Shown here in pieces: positions 22,740 to 33,142 of a stretch of DNA of 49,074 nt. Numbering within the stretch: position 1 is the first letter of the stretch; each line of letters starts with the position of its first letter. The notes beneath the pieces are model-generated. The model was not told the DNA's origin and did no database searches. It worked only from the letters and a program-made list of their open reading frames with translations. The DNA comes from Cladosporium sp. IMV 00045 (Eukaryota; Ascomycota; Dothideomycetes; Cladosporiales; Cladosporiaceae). The position numbers were made by a program, and so were the translations under genes. The stretch lies in assembly GCA_001931905.2 (NCBI GenBank), contig MSJI02000774.1, forward strand, positions 1 through 49,074, written 5' to 3'.

Positions 22740-24845
22740 AGGCGACTGATAGAAAGGACCTGCAGGTTACCTGCCAAGAATTCGTAAAGTAGGTATGCAC
22801 GCAGGTTCTAGAGCTAAGTTTAGGGCGATAGGACAGTACGTGACACCTGCTGGAAGTGCCTCACAAGATGCACTACCTAGGGTGGATCACTTCCCAACAA
22901 GTAGCTCAAGACTTCCTAGAGATGTCACAGCCAATCACTTGCCCTATTGACAAGGTTGGAGTGCGGCACAAGCGCTGCGTTACGTGCGCCGAACGTAGGC
23001 TGCAAAAGCAAGATCCTTCTGATGTACAGCCGCGTCGTCCAGTTCACCATTGGACCCTCGTACAAAGCTAAAAGGCGCCACTCGTACAAGCGACCCAGGG
23101 TTTTCTGACCATGAGCGTGTGCTCGCTTCTTTCGCGGGTGGGATGTCCGTCGCCCCGCACATCGAGCAGAAGTTGTGGCTAGCCTTCCAGGGCCATATCA
23201 ACAATAGGCACTCTTCAACCGTCATTGGCTCCGCAAGGTGTCCATCGATGATGAAAGGCTTTAAAGAATGGGTTCCCTTGACATAACAGCGGACTGAATT
23301 AGTCCGGAGGTCGAGGTGGTACCCGCGGCACGCGGACCGTAAGTCTTTACTAATGCGAAGTGAACTGTAAAAACCACGTGGAAGAAAGTGCGATGAGACT
23401 TGGAACGAACGTCGCAGTTCTCCTGCGTGGTGGGAAAAGCCAGGATTGCGAGATCTTCATTTGATCCCTTCTGGGACATTGGAATGACACGTCACATGTC
23501 GTTGTGACTTCTAAGATGTTAGCGAGGAAGTCCCTAGCGAACATCAATTGAACGGAGGGTCCAGATCACGTTGTTTGGAGCCCCTACCAGACTTTGTGTC
23601 TAACTTCGGACTAGTCTTGAACGCACGTGCAAGGAGACTGTTGCACCTTCCTTTATCACAATCGTTGGACTATGCGGGCAACGTCTGCTCGAGAGGTCCC
23701 GATTGGCATTGCTTTCAGAATGCATGGTGGCTTTAATCGATGCCGTAGTCCTCGCTCTAAATGCGAATTAGCCGACTAACGCTGAAACGACCTATAGCAA
23801 TTGGATGGATACAAGTCTGTTGGAGGCACTTCACCTTGACCGGGTGGTCACACTCTTCTTCAGCAGTCTTCGGGGAGTAAAGTGGAGGTCTTCTGGTCTA
23901 GCCTCAAAATGCAAATGCATTGGGCTAGTTCGCGCCCAACATTACCGCGATAGGTTGACGTCTCTTCGTTCAAGCGATCACTTAGCGGCACAAGATCTCC
24001 TGGCCCCCCCCTTCCTTAGAGCCACAGGAGCCGTTCAAAGCTCTAGCGTATGATCATGGAGGAGTTCTTGTTCATGCCAGCGTTAGTGACGTGCGTATGA
24101 CCTGAGATGATGGCCCCTGCTCGCCACGCGACTGACATGGCGAATAAAGCACGTTGTTTTCTTCAAGACTTCGGACTGCACTCGATAACATACTTGAAGC
24201 CCGAGTTCGATGTCCTTTGATTTGGCGTCAAAGTTAGGTCAGGCCAAACGTGAAGTCTTGCCGGATGGCTGGTGGCATCTTAGGGCTGTAAAGACTGACT
24301 CGGCATATGTTGCAACGGTAATGCGAAGTGATGTGTACTAGCCAGGCGCGAATCGTGAGCCGCCCGTTCCGCTGAGCTCGGTTCAAACGGACACTCTCTA
24401 CTCCACGCTTAAAGACATCGTCTGTGCCATCATGGATCGAGCCGGGGTTCTTGGGCTGACCTCTGTGAGCCTGTGTAGGCCATGGAGGCCTGATCTGATC
24501 CATGGGATCCCTGTCAATGCATTAGCCACGGGTGACAGACCGAAAGCATAACCTTATATCCACAGTGCTATGGAGCTTCCCACGTTATAGACTTCGCTAC
24601 GTTTCTGTCTCATCACATCTGCCAGACACCTATTTGCGAGATGGGTTTACTACGATCACGCGCGTAAATGAGGCTTGTTGACAGTGTTGATCGCCATGTT
24701 GCTTGAACACATACCACTTGCTGCAGAAATTGCTCCGACTTTTGGAGTTCAAATTCCTGCTTGATGAAAACATTTGCTGTTCATCCTCAATCCAGATCGC
24801 AACAAGTCTAACCTGGAATCGTAAAGTTTTCATTCAGTGTGCCGT
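22740..24845. other. Intergenic, nothing recognised
   Basis: About 2.1 kb between the Zn2Cys6 and bZIP genes. Short open frames occur on both strands. One minus frame near 22,980-23,225 has a CxxC pair (NFCSMCGA), but I see no domain and no splice pattern joining it to others. It may hold promoters for the Zn2Cys6 gene (leftward) and the 3' flank of the bZIP gene. Confidence 0.4.
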
Positions 24846-25794
24846 TCAAATCGAAGAGCTATCTGAGCTATCCATACTTTGGGAAATGCGCTCCGCTCTC
24901 TTCTTGTTAAAGGTATGCAGAGATTTGCAACGACAGCGCGATGAGTCGTGCTGCAGAGCGAAATCCTTCAAAGACGTAACACTTTCTCTCAACAGCCGTG
25001 TCTGACGCTTCAGATATGCGTTTTGGGAAGAGGCATGATCAAACGCCTCCTGCAATGCTTTCTCCTGACTTTTGTGCTTTGCTCGGCACTTACTGGCAGC
25101 AACCCTGTTTTTCGCGCGGCGCCACGCCGGTCCCGTCGTCTCAACTGCCTTGGTTGCAGGGTCTCGCTGCTGACGATCGCGCTTCTCGGGGCCATGCTGT
25201 TCAGGGCAATCCTGACTGCCATTGGCTGTCGGAGAAATGTCCGTATCAGCTGGCAGCAGCGATGTGTCGTTAGTGGTGCTAAGCGTATTTGAGCCACTCC
25301 CGTCCGTATGAGTAACGGGGATTGATAGGGGCATCGATCGATCGAAGCGACCTTGTTCGCCAGCGGCTTTGTTGTTGTGTGAATGTGGTGACAGGGGCCC
25401 AAGTTTTGGCGGGAAGGTGAAGTCGTCCAATGTTGAGAACCAGCTTTGCCAACCAATCGCGGGCTCGAGAAGCCCCGATTCTTGTCTTTGTTTTGGATCA
25501 TCTGTGCGCGACGAGGTTGGAGAGGAGCCAGAGGAGTCACTGGTAGAAGTCGACCAAGCGCTCGGGAAACCACCTTCGAACACTAAGAACGTCGGCGGAT
25601 GACGCTTCACGATCAGATAAAGGAGGTTTCTACTCACCATCTTGCGGATTGCAACAGACGTCTTTGACAGAGCTGATGTCAACCGCAGCTGATTCATCCT
25701 TGAGGTATTCCATGACTTGGTCCAAATCGAAACTCTCAACATTTGTGAAAGGTGAACAAGGCTGAGGAAATGACACAGGTTGACTCAAAGACAT
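24846..25794 (-). CDS. bZIP transcription factor
   Basis: Two exons, 25794-25638 and 25582-24846, joined over a 55-bp intron with a GTGAGT donor, give 297 residues. The start MSLSQPVSF is the first ATG of the spliced frame. The middle is rich in Ser, Thr, Pro and Asp, as in an activation region. The basic region lies at about residues 206-225, with the Atf/CREB-type core N-x2-AA-S-K-C-R (AKNRVAASKCRAKHK). It is followed by heptad positions at about 229, 236, 243, 250 and 257, filled by Leu, Ala, Leu, Leu, Leu. A Cys pair (CRCK) follows the zipper. Fungal members of this class act in stress, osmotic and developmental control; the role of this copy is inferred only. It lies tail to head with the Zn2Cys6 gene and diverges from the trehalose synthase gene. 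Confidence 0.85.
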
Positions 25795-27177
25795 TATGAA
25801 GTGGACGATGTACGTTCATACGAGCAAGCAATGATAATGAGAAGGGATAACATCGAATCTCTGACCCTTTTAATATACCATCCGGCTACACCTTTGCCAA
25901 TATTCGTTCGTTACCTCGACCATGCCTGTTGCTTCATTCCGTGCCCATCCCGAGCCATATCAGCTGGCACTTTTGACCGTCTCCGGTTGAGCCGTGCAAC
26001 AGAACGGAAAAAAACCCATTGAGCTTGGTAGGAGGTACCTCCGTAAGACGTCTCGGAACGAACCCGGTTGCTGGCCCCGCTGCCCGTTCGTTCCCTGCGG
26101 TTATCAGGTTTAACGGCAACGCGCCTAAGCAGCAAGCGCGCTTGGACACAACCAACCACGCACGCCAGGCGCCTGTACCTCCTATGCTTCGATCTGCCTC
26201 GAATTTGAGATTTCAGCTTATCTCTTAACACTGTCACCACAGAGCACCAGTCACGGCGCCAACATTAAGAGCACTTGAGGTACTTTTCCTTTTCAACCTT
26301 ATTGAGGCCTGCTAGGCGAGAAAGCTCGTGTCAGCTTCTCTTAAGGTTACGACAAATGTTGCACTGCGAACAACGCCTTCGAAATTGTAGGGGATATTCG
26401 TTGTGCATTTTCCTAACTCATCACAGTGGCGTCGCTTGGTTCACTCTCGTACTGATACCAAGGTCTACTTGGGAATGGAGGCCTGGCTGTCCTGCCACGT
26501 TCAGCGCAGACCGGCACCTAGCAAGTTATGCCCGGGGCTCAAGGCCTACTCCGCACACCATTGGATTATTAAGCGAGAGCGTACCTGGAGTAATGCTGCC
26601 TCCCGCAAGATACCTTTCCACTTGCGGCTCTCTACGGATGCCACTGGGGTGCGCCAAACTTGCATCCCATATGGCATCTCAACGGCACTTGAACGATTCC
26701 CACGGGGCTGTCCTCCGCATGCGGTCCGTTCGAGACGCTCTGATGATGTGCTACCACCAAAGATTGCTTTGGAAGTCGTACTGACGAGCTTCTCATTCCC
26801 ACTTAGCTCGTCGAGTGCTCGGAAGTTCCCATCGTTCGTCGGCTAGAGGGTTGCTCTAGACGAACCCATCGCATGCATCAGTATCCGGATAAGAAGCAAC
26901 CACAACGGAACCCATCGGTTGCTCGTGAAGTTCGCCACCTTCGGGGCAACATGCCAGGATCGCAGGAGACGATATCCGGGTTTCTACGGTAGGGTCATCA
27001 ATGCGTATCAACGTAATTTTGAGACGCATCGCCTTCCATTGGTAATATACTGAGTGGCAGTTACATCTCTTGCAATTATTTAACCCTCATCTGACATTTC
27101 CTGCACCTCTAAACTTTTGTTGCTACAACAAGGAATCAACCTGATCGTCTTCACCAAAGTCTTTTATCATCGTTATC
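25795..27177. other. Divergent intergenic region between bZIP and TPS genes
   Basis: This 1.4-kb spacer holds the divergent upstream regions of the bZIP and trehalose-phosphate synthase genes. A palindromic motif lies at 26,027-26,045. Open frames at 26,275-26,846 on the plus strand have no recognisable domain and no matching splice signals. Confidence 0.4.
26027..26045. repeat. Palindromic motif GGTAGGAGGTACCTCCGTA, copy 1
   Basis: The 19-bp sequence contains the perfect palindrome ggaggtacctcc (26,031-26,042). It recurs with a single mismatch at 29,883-29,901. The two copies bracket the trehalose-phosphate synthase gene. It could be the trace of a small transposon end or a regulatory palindrome. 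Confidence 0.5.
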
Positions 27178-28964
27178 ATGCGGTCCCCTACTCGGAAAGG
27201 CCGTTTGGTCATCGTTTCGAACAGATTGCCGGTATCAATAAAGAGCACTGGCCAGGGACGATACGAAATGAAACCATCCTCTGGAGGTCTTGTCACGGGA
27301 CTCAGAGGCCTTGCAAATAGTGGTGTCGAATTTCTTTGGTTTGGCTGGCCAGGGCTTGAGATCCCGAAGGAAGATGCTCCACAGTTGGAGAGGAATCTCT
27401 TGGGAGAGCATAACGCTATCCCAGTGTTGCTCGACAAGCAAACATCGGATCTCCACTACAACGGTTTCTCCAGTATTCATGCCCGGCATCTACATCAGAC
27501 GATGAGACACTAACTGATCGTTGTCAGACTCCACTATCTGGCCTTTGCTTCACTACCAACTCGAGAAAGTCTGCTACGATGAAAACAGCATGGCCGCATA
27601 TCGTAAAGCAAACAAGGCTTTTGCAGATACCGTTATGTGCCATCTGAGGGACGGCGATCAAGTCTGGGTGCACGATTATCACCTGATGCTCCTTCCACTC
27701 ATGCTAAGGCAAAGAGCCGAGAAGATGAAAATCAACATCAACTCAGGGTGGTTCCTGCACACACCTTTCCCCGACTGTGATTTCTTCCACGTGCTTCCGT
27801 CGAGGGCGGAAATCTTGGACGGCGTACTGGGCGCCGATTTGGTCGGCTTCCAGACCGATCAAGCTCGCCTTAACTTCCTCGGTACCTGCTCCCAGACACT
27901 GTACGTGAACATGACTAGCAAGGTCTCCCAGAAGATTTGTTGACAACTACTAGGAAATGGTGGGCGACCGACAAAGGGATCCTATGCGGTGATCGCGAAG
28001 TGTCTGCACAGACCTTCCCTATCGGCATCGAACCGTCTGAGTTCCATTGCCGGCTCAACAAGTCATGTGTCCAAGAGACTCTCCGCAAGATGAGAGATGA
28101 TTTCCGCGGATTGAAGGTCATCCTGGGTGTGGATCGTTTAGATTGCATCAAGGGTATCCCGCAGAAACTGCATGCCTTTGATGCGCTTCTTGAACAACGC
28201 CCGCAGTTTGTTGGACGCGTGACCCTTCTACAGGTGGTGGTACCAAGCCGAGACGATCTCAAGGCACATCAGGACTTAAAGGAGGAATTTCACCAGCTGG
28301 TTGGGAAGATCAACGGTAAATTCGGTACGTTCCCTCATCGAACTTTCAACTTCCGAGGTGGGGTCGACCTCAAACAAACATACCTATGCACTGCACCTCT
28401 TCCAAAATATGTGTCTAATACTCGCATAGGCAAGATCAATTATGTGCCTGTTCAGTTCGTCTACGCTTGTGTCGACCCGGACGAACTTACAGCTTTGTAC
28501 TTCGCCGCCGATATTTGTTTCGTCTCGAGTACCCGAGACGGTATGAATCTGGTGTGCTCTGAATTCATTGCCTGCCACAGCGACAAAGCAGCACAATTGT
28601 CGAGGAAAACCACGGCTTTCGGAAGCCTCGTGCTATCAAAATTCGCTGGAGCAGCAGAGCACATGGATGGGGCATTCATAGTGAACCCATGGGACAAAGG
28701 CAGTTGCGCGAACGCATTAGCGTACGCTTTGAACATGGGTGCGGCCGAAGCCTCAATTAGGATGAAGAAACTCAACGAAAAAGTAGAACAGCAAACCAGG
28801 TGAGTCCCAATGCTCTACAACAGGCGCGTAAAGAGACTGACGACCCAAATAGCTGCCGGTGGGGGTCAAGCTTTGTCGAAGCACTTGAACATATCAGCAA
28901 GTCGCGCTCAGCGAAGGAAAGACGACGTTGTGACAGCGCCATTGCTCTTGACGAGTCAATCTAG
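27178..28964 (+). CDS. Trehalose-6-phosphate synthase (GT20), divergent paralogue
   Basis: Five exons, 27178-27472, 27528-27900, 27954-28324, 28430-28799 and 28853-28964, give 506 residues, the usual length for fungal TPS1. The enzyme joins UDP-glucose and glucose-6-phosphate into trehalose-6-phosphate in the cytosol. Family landmarks are in order: IVSNRLPVS, SSGGLVTGL, WFGWPG, YNGFSNSTIWPLLHY (across intron 1), VWVHDYHLMLLP, HTPFPDCDFF, FPIGIEPSEF, VDRLDCIKGI and STRDGMNLVCSEF. The last exon ends with a WGSSFVEALEHI block like the family C-terminus. Many positions differ from canonical housekeeping TPS1, so I infer a secondary, perhaps stress-linked, paralogue. An unspliced reading would look broken in three places; each break falls at a good intron with donors such as GTACGT and GTGAGT. 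Confidence 0.85.
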
Positions 28965-30415
28965 TGCTGTCAAGCCGACGAGGAGGTAACAACGGCGGCG
29001 ATGGCATCAAAGGTCTCACTTAAGCAAACAAGCAACACAAGTACGTACACATTTTAAGAAAGCTGTTCGTTCTACGGTATTTCAGCAGATTGAGTCAGGA
29101 TTCATGCTGGAGTTCAAATTGCATTCTCCCACTCAGGGAAATAGCGAAATCATGTACCTGCTGCCTCCTACTCCTCGATGGAAATAAGCATCGTAAGCTT
29201 CAAAGGTGAGATCTCACACTAAATAGGACTGTCCATTCCACATTGCAATTCAGGTCATGTATACTTTATCATCCCGTCCAGATCAGACACCCGTATCGGT
29301 GGATGATTGCTTGACTACCTGCTTAAGTTGCTCGTCAGAAAAGGCTCTGCATCAAAATTTGATGATTCCAATGACACGGAAGAGCATAAGGTAGCCTATA
29401 GATTTGCAGAAGCCAGAAAAGCCGATTCGAAGAACACTGAAGATTCTCGCTTCGACATCGGAGTATCCGCCCGAGAACGATGATGTGATCCTCATGAGAA
29501 CCACGGATAGGGGTTGAGGAATGCGCTGTTGCGTGATAGGACGGCCCATGAATTTTCGAAAATCGCTGAAGGGTTCTGCATCGCTCAAGGTTTCTGCAAC
29601 AGGCGAAAACAACGTCCAATTTAAGTTTCGATGCTCGAGACGAGATACGCGAAGTTGGCTCCGGACACGGGCCGTCGGCCATGATGAGAGACCGCGGTAG
29701 CCAGCGACGATCCGCGCGATACTTTTTGCCACCTCCACGCTACACGTGCTGGTTGCAAGGGAAGCTCGTCAGCTCGGAGTTGTCTCCTACATGACAGTTC
29801 TGACGGTTGATAGGCGAGGTTCGACCCCACAAGAGCTCTGCACGGCTCAACTCTCCGAGTGGTTGGTGCTCCACCTTCACCAGGTAGGGGGTACCTCCGT
29901 ATACCTCCTACCAAGGTACCTCTTAGCCGCTACGGAGGTACGACCTCACTTCAGCGGCATCCTCTCATCAATCGCGCATCATGGTCGCGCTGCATCGACC
30001 ACTGGAAGTCGGCCGCGACACCTGCTTCGCGACATGGAGGATGGACATGTCGGCGTACAGTCGCGAATGTATATGTTTCTGAAACTATGAGCACCAAAGG
30101 GTCCACCATTCGCCAGTCCACTCCTGAGAGTCGTACTCCTCTTCCACCTCGTCTCCTCAATTGTCCGTTGGCCCATGCTCTGCCGGCTATTGTCGGCTAT
30201 TGTCGGCCATTGAAAGCCATTCCCTCTGCACCGCGAAGATGTCGGGCATTGAACACGATGAAGATCTGTGACTGTTAGCCTGAGAAGGAATATACAATCG
30301 GCAACGGCACACGACACGAGCACACTGCTACAATGCTGGCATTCTTCGTCTTATTGCGTTCCTTTCCACCCTTCTGTCCTACCTGCGCACACGAACGCAG
30401 GTGACTCAAACGATC
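28965..30415. other. Intergenic between TPS and sugar transporter
   Basis: About 1.45 kb. It holds the second palindromic motif with a hairpin (29,883-29,941) and a short direct repeat of ggctattgtc (around 30,184-30,210). A minus frame at 29,352-29,738 is open for 128 codons but has no recognisable domain. It is not called. Confidence 0.4.
29883..29941. repeat. Palindromic motif copy 2 with 11-bp inverted repeat
   Basis: The left part (29,883-29,901) matches the 26,027 motif in 18 of 19 bases. An 11-bp perfect inverted repeat, gtacctccgta at 29,891-29,901 and tacggaggtac at 29,931-29,941, encloses a 29-bp loop. The loop itself starts with tacctcctacc (29,902-29,912), an imperfect inverted partner of ggtagggggta. 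The stretch can fold into competing hairpins. Confidence 0.6.
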
Positions 30416-32181
30416 ATGGCTCAGGTCGAGAAAATTGCTGACCCAGGGGAGGGCCTCAATATACTGGCCCCTCAGACAAATAAAGGCGTAGCCAGGCTTC
30501 TCAGAGAAAACCCATACGTTGCAGGCGTGGCAGTGGTGAGTGCTGACTGCGACTCTCGTCGCTCATCATTCGATCAGCGCTGATCAAACGGCAGTTCGCC
30601 TCTTTGGGAGGTTTTCTCTTCGGCTATGACCAGGGAGTCGTCAGTGGAGTCATCACAATGGAGTCCTTTGGGGCTACTTTCCCCAAGGTCTTCTCAGACG
30701 AAGATTACAAAGGGTGGTTTGTATCAACCCTACTACTGGCGGCATGGTTTGGCTCGCTCATAAATGGCCCTGTTGCCGACTATGTCGGTCGTAAAGTGTC
30801 GATCATCGCTGCTGTAGTCGTTTTCCTCGTTGGAAGTTCTTTGCAAGCGGCAGCAAGCACGGATTCAGTGCTATTTGCAGGAAGAGCTGTTGCTGGAGTT
30901 GCGGTCGGCATGTTGACCATGGTTGTTCCCATGTACATGTCTGAAATATCGCTGCCAGAAATCCGTGGAACCCTGGTCGTGACACAGCAGCTGTCCGTCA
31001 CGCTCGGTATTCTGGTCAGCTACTGGCTCGAGTATGGCACGCACTTCATTGGCGGAGTCAGGTGTGCCCCTGAGACCCCGTATACTGGTGGAACACCCGG
31101 CTCACCGGAATTCGACCCATACAACGATGTACCGGCCGGAGGCTGTACTGGTCAGTCTCTAGCCTCGTGGCGTATACCACTGGCGTTGCAAAACCTCCCC
31201 GCTGTGCTGTTAGGAATAGGAATGATATTCTTTCCTGAAACGCCAAGATGGCTGCTCATGGCTGGACAAGATGAGCGTGCCCTTCGCTCGCTATCTCGAC
31301 TTCGCAAGCTTCCGGCCGATGATTCACTCGTCTGCCAGGAACTTCTAGCCTACAGAGCCGAAGTTCTCTTCGAGCAATCTTACGCCGAGAAGAAATACCC
31401 TGGCAAGAGCGGTATAGCTCTGGCTGCCAACCAATACTTCGCACTTGTATCGAGTTGGTCGAAGTTCAAGCGTCTAGCCATCGGATGCTCAATCATGTTC
31501 TTCCAGCAGTTTATGGGCTGTAACGCGATCATCTATTATGCTCCAACGATCTTCAGCCAGTTGGGACTCTCAGGAAATACCACATCGCTACTGGCCACGG
31601 GCGTCTACGGAATCGTGAATACGATCTCAACCATTCCAGCCCTCCTTTTGATCGACAAAATCGGACGCCGCAAGCTTCTCATGTCAGGAGCCGTCGGAAC
31701 GATGATCTCCCTCGTCATAGTCGGCGGTGTCATCGGCGGCTACGGCTCCTCTCTCGTCTCGCACAAAGCCGCAGGCTGGGCCGGAGTGGCTTTCATCTAC
31801 ATCTACGATGTCAACTTCTCCTACTCCTTCGCACCCATCGGCTGGGTCCTTCCTTCAGAGATCTTCAACCTCGGTAACCGATCCAAAGCCATCTCGATCA
31901 CGACGAGCGCCACGTGGATGTGTAACTTCATCATTGGTCTGGTTACGCCGAGCATGCTGACCAAGATCGGGTTTGGCACGTATATTTTCTTCGCGGCTTT
32001 CTGCGCGATTGCTTTCTTTTTCGTCTACTTCTGCGTGCCAGAGACCAAGGGCAAGAGTCTTGAAGACATGGATGATGTGTTTGGCGATAGCACGGCGCAT
32101 GAAGAGAAGTTATATCTTGCTCAGATTGCTGCCGAACTGCAGGATAGTCAAGTTGACGCGACAGGGAAGGAGAAGGCCTGA
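30416..32181 (+). CDS. MFS sugar transporter (SP family)
   Basis: Two exons, 30416-30535 and 30595-32181, give 568 residues. The intron falls just before the first conserved motif, GGFLFGYDQGVVSG, so the longest single open frame lacks the true start. Sugar-porter motifs follow: D-x-xGRK (ADYVGRKVS), the PETPRWLL motif, QQFMGCNAIIYYAPTIF in transmembrane segment 7, DKIGRRKLL, and PETKGKSLEDMD after the last segment. Twelve hydrophobic segments are expected, with a long loop (about residues 185-225) carrying Gly/Pro/Asp and two Cys before ASWRIP. The protein should import a monosaccharide through the plasma membrane by proton symport, as family members do; the exact sugar cannot be read. It lies co-directional and downstream of the trehalose synthase gene, 1.45 kb away. 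Confidence 0.9.
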
Positions 32182-33142
32182 AGCCGTAATCGTGGCTTGA
32201 AATCCATGAGATAAATGACTGGTCCTAATAGATGTGGATATTATATGCAAGCAAAAGCAATTGCCTGACTCCAAAACATCACTGAGCGGTGATCCTTGCA
32301 GCGAGCTGATATGCATGTCTGCGTCACAGTCCGTTTGTTCGCTTGAACATGGCAATTGTGTAATCAGTCCCTCAACTCTGACTTGGGGCATCTTCAATCT
32401 ATCGTTCAGGCGAATTTTGTCCCTCATTTAGCGATCTTGATGATACAAATCAAATCCGATCGAATGATATTAGCTCAAAGTCCGAAGCAGCAAATACACC
32501 GAATAAATGGTCGCCTCGCAAGACGATTTCCATCTTTGAGCTTACATCAACCCTAATCCTAAGTCGTTCACTCTCCGGACTTTTGTCAATGAACATGCTC
32601 ATGTGAAATCTCGTGGAATGTGGATGCCAACGTTTGTATTGTTCTGGCTCTCGTCGTCAATGTAAGTACATGTAAGGAAGTAGGAATTCTGAAAGATGTA
32701 GTACCCTCATGCTTGGAGCATCAGAATCAATGTCTTGCCATTGAGAAGCTTAGTGAGAAACGAAGACATCTCCGGTCTCGCTATGCTAGTACGGCCATAC
32801 ATAAAGCGTAAAATGAACGTCCTGCCACTGAGAGGCTTGATAACGCCATTCTCGAGAGAAGCACAAGCATAATGGATGATGGTAAGATTCTCATAGAAAT
32901 TAAAATACTGGAGATCTACTTGACTCTAAGAAGGGTATCATATGTATATCCAATCCCTGTATCCAACGATGGAAACCTCAGGAACCCAATGCTATGCAGT
33001 CAAAGACGACTCCTGTCCAACGTTGCCTTTTTTATCATGTTCGAAAACCATCAACTCATCAACAGAACAGTAACAAGATTGTTAGTGCTCGTCAGCCACG
33101 CCAGATTAGTGCGGGAGATATTCGTCGGTTCTTCGAACCGCA
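32182..33142. other. Intergenic between convergent transporter and laccase genes
   Basis: About 960 bp where the transporter (rightward) and laccase (leftward) genes converge. It should hold both 3' ends. Short frames such as 32,872-33,234 are shadows without a domain. Nothing else is recognised. Confidence 0.4.

Noticed and set aside
22980..23225. Minus frame with a CxxC pair (NFCSMCGA)
   Set aside because: One Cys pair is not enough for a zinc-binding family and no neighbouring exon could be joined.
26275..26846. Overlapping 169- and 147-codon plus frames upstream of TPS
   Set aside because: Neither has recognisable motifs; composition is that of a spacer and they overlap in different frames.
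27473..28429. Apparent frame breaks in the trehalose synthase gene
   Set aside because: Each break coincides with a standard intron, and the spliced sum is a multiple of three with all motifs joined, so it is not a pseudogene.
29352..29738. 128-codon minus-strand frame between TPS and the transporter
   Set aside because: No domain, no splice partner; kept only as a note because it is long for the region.
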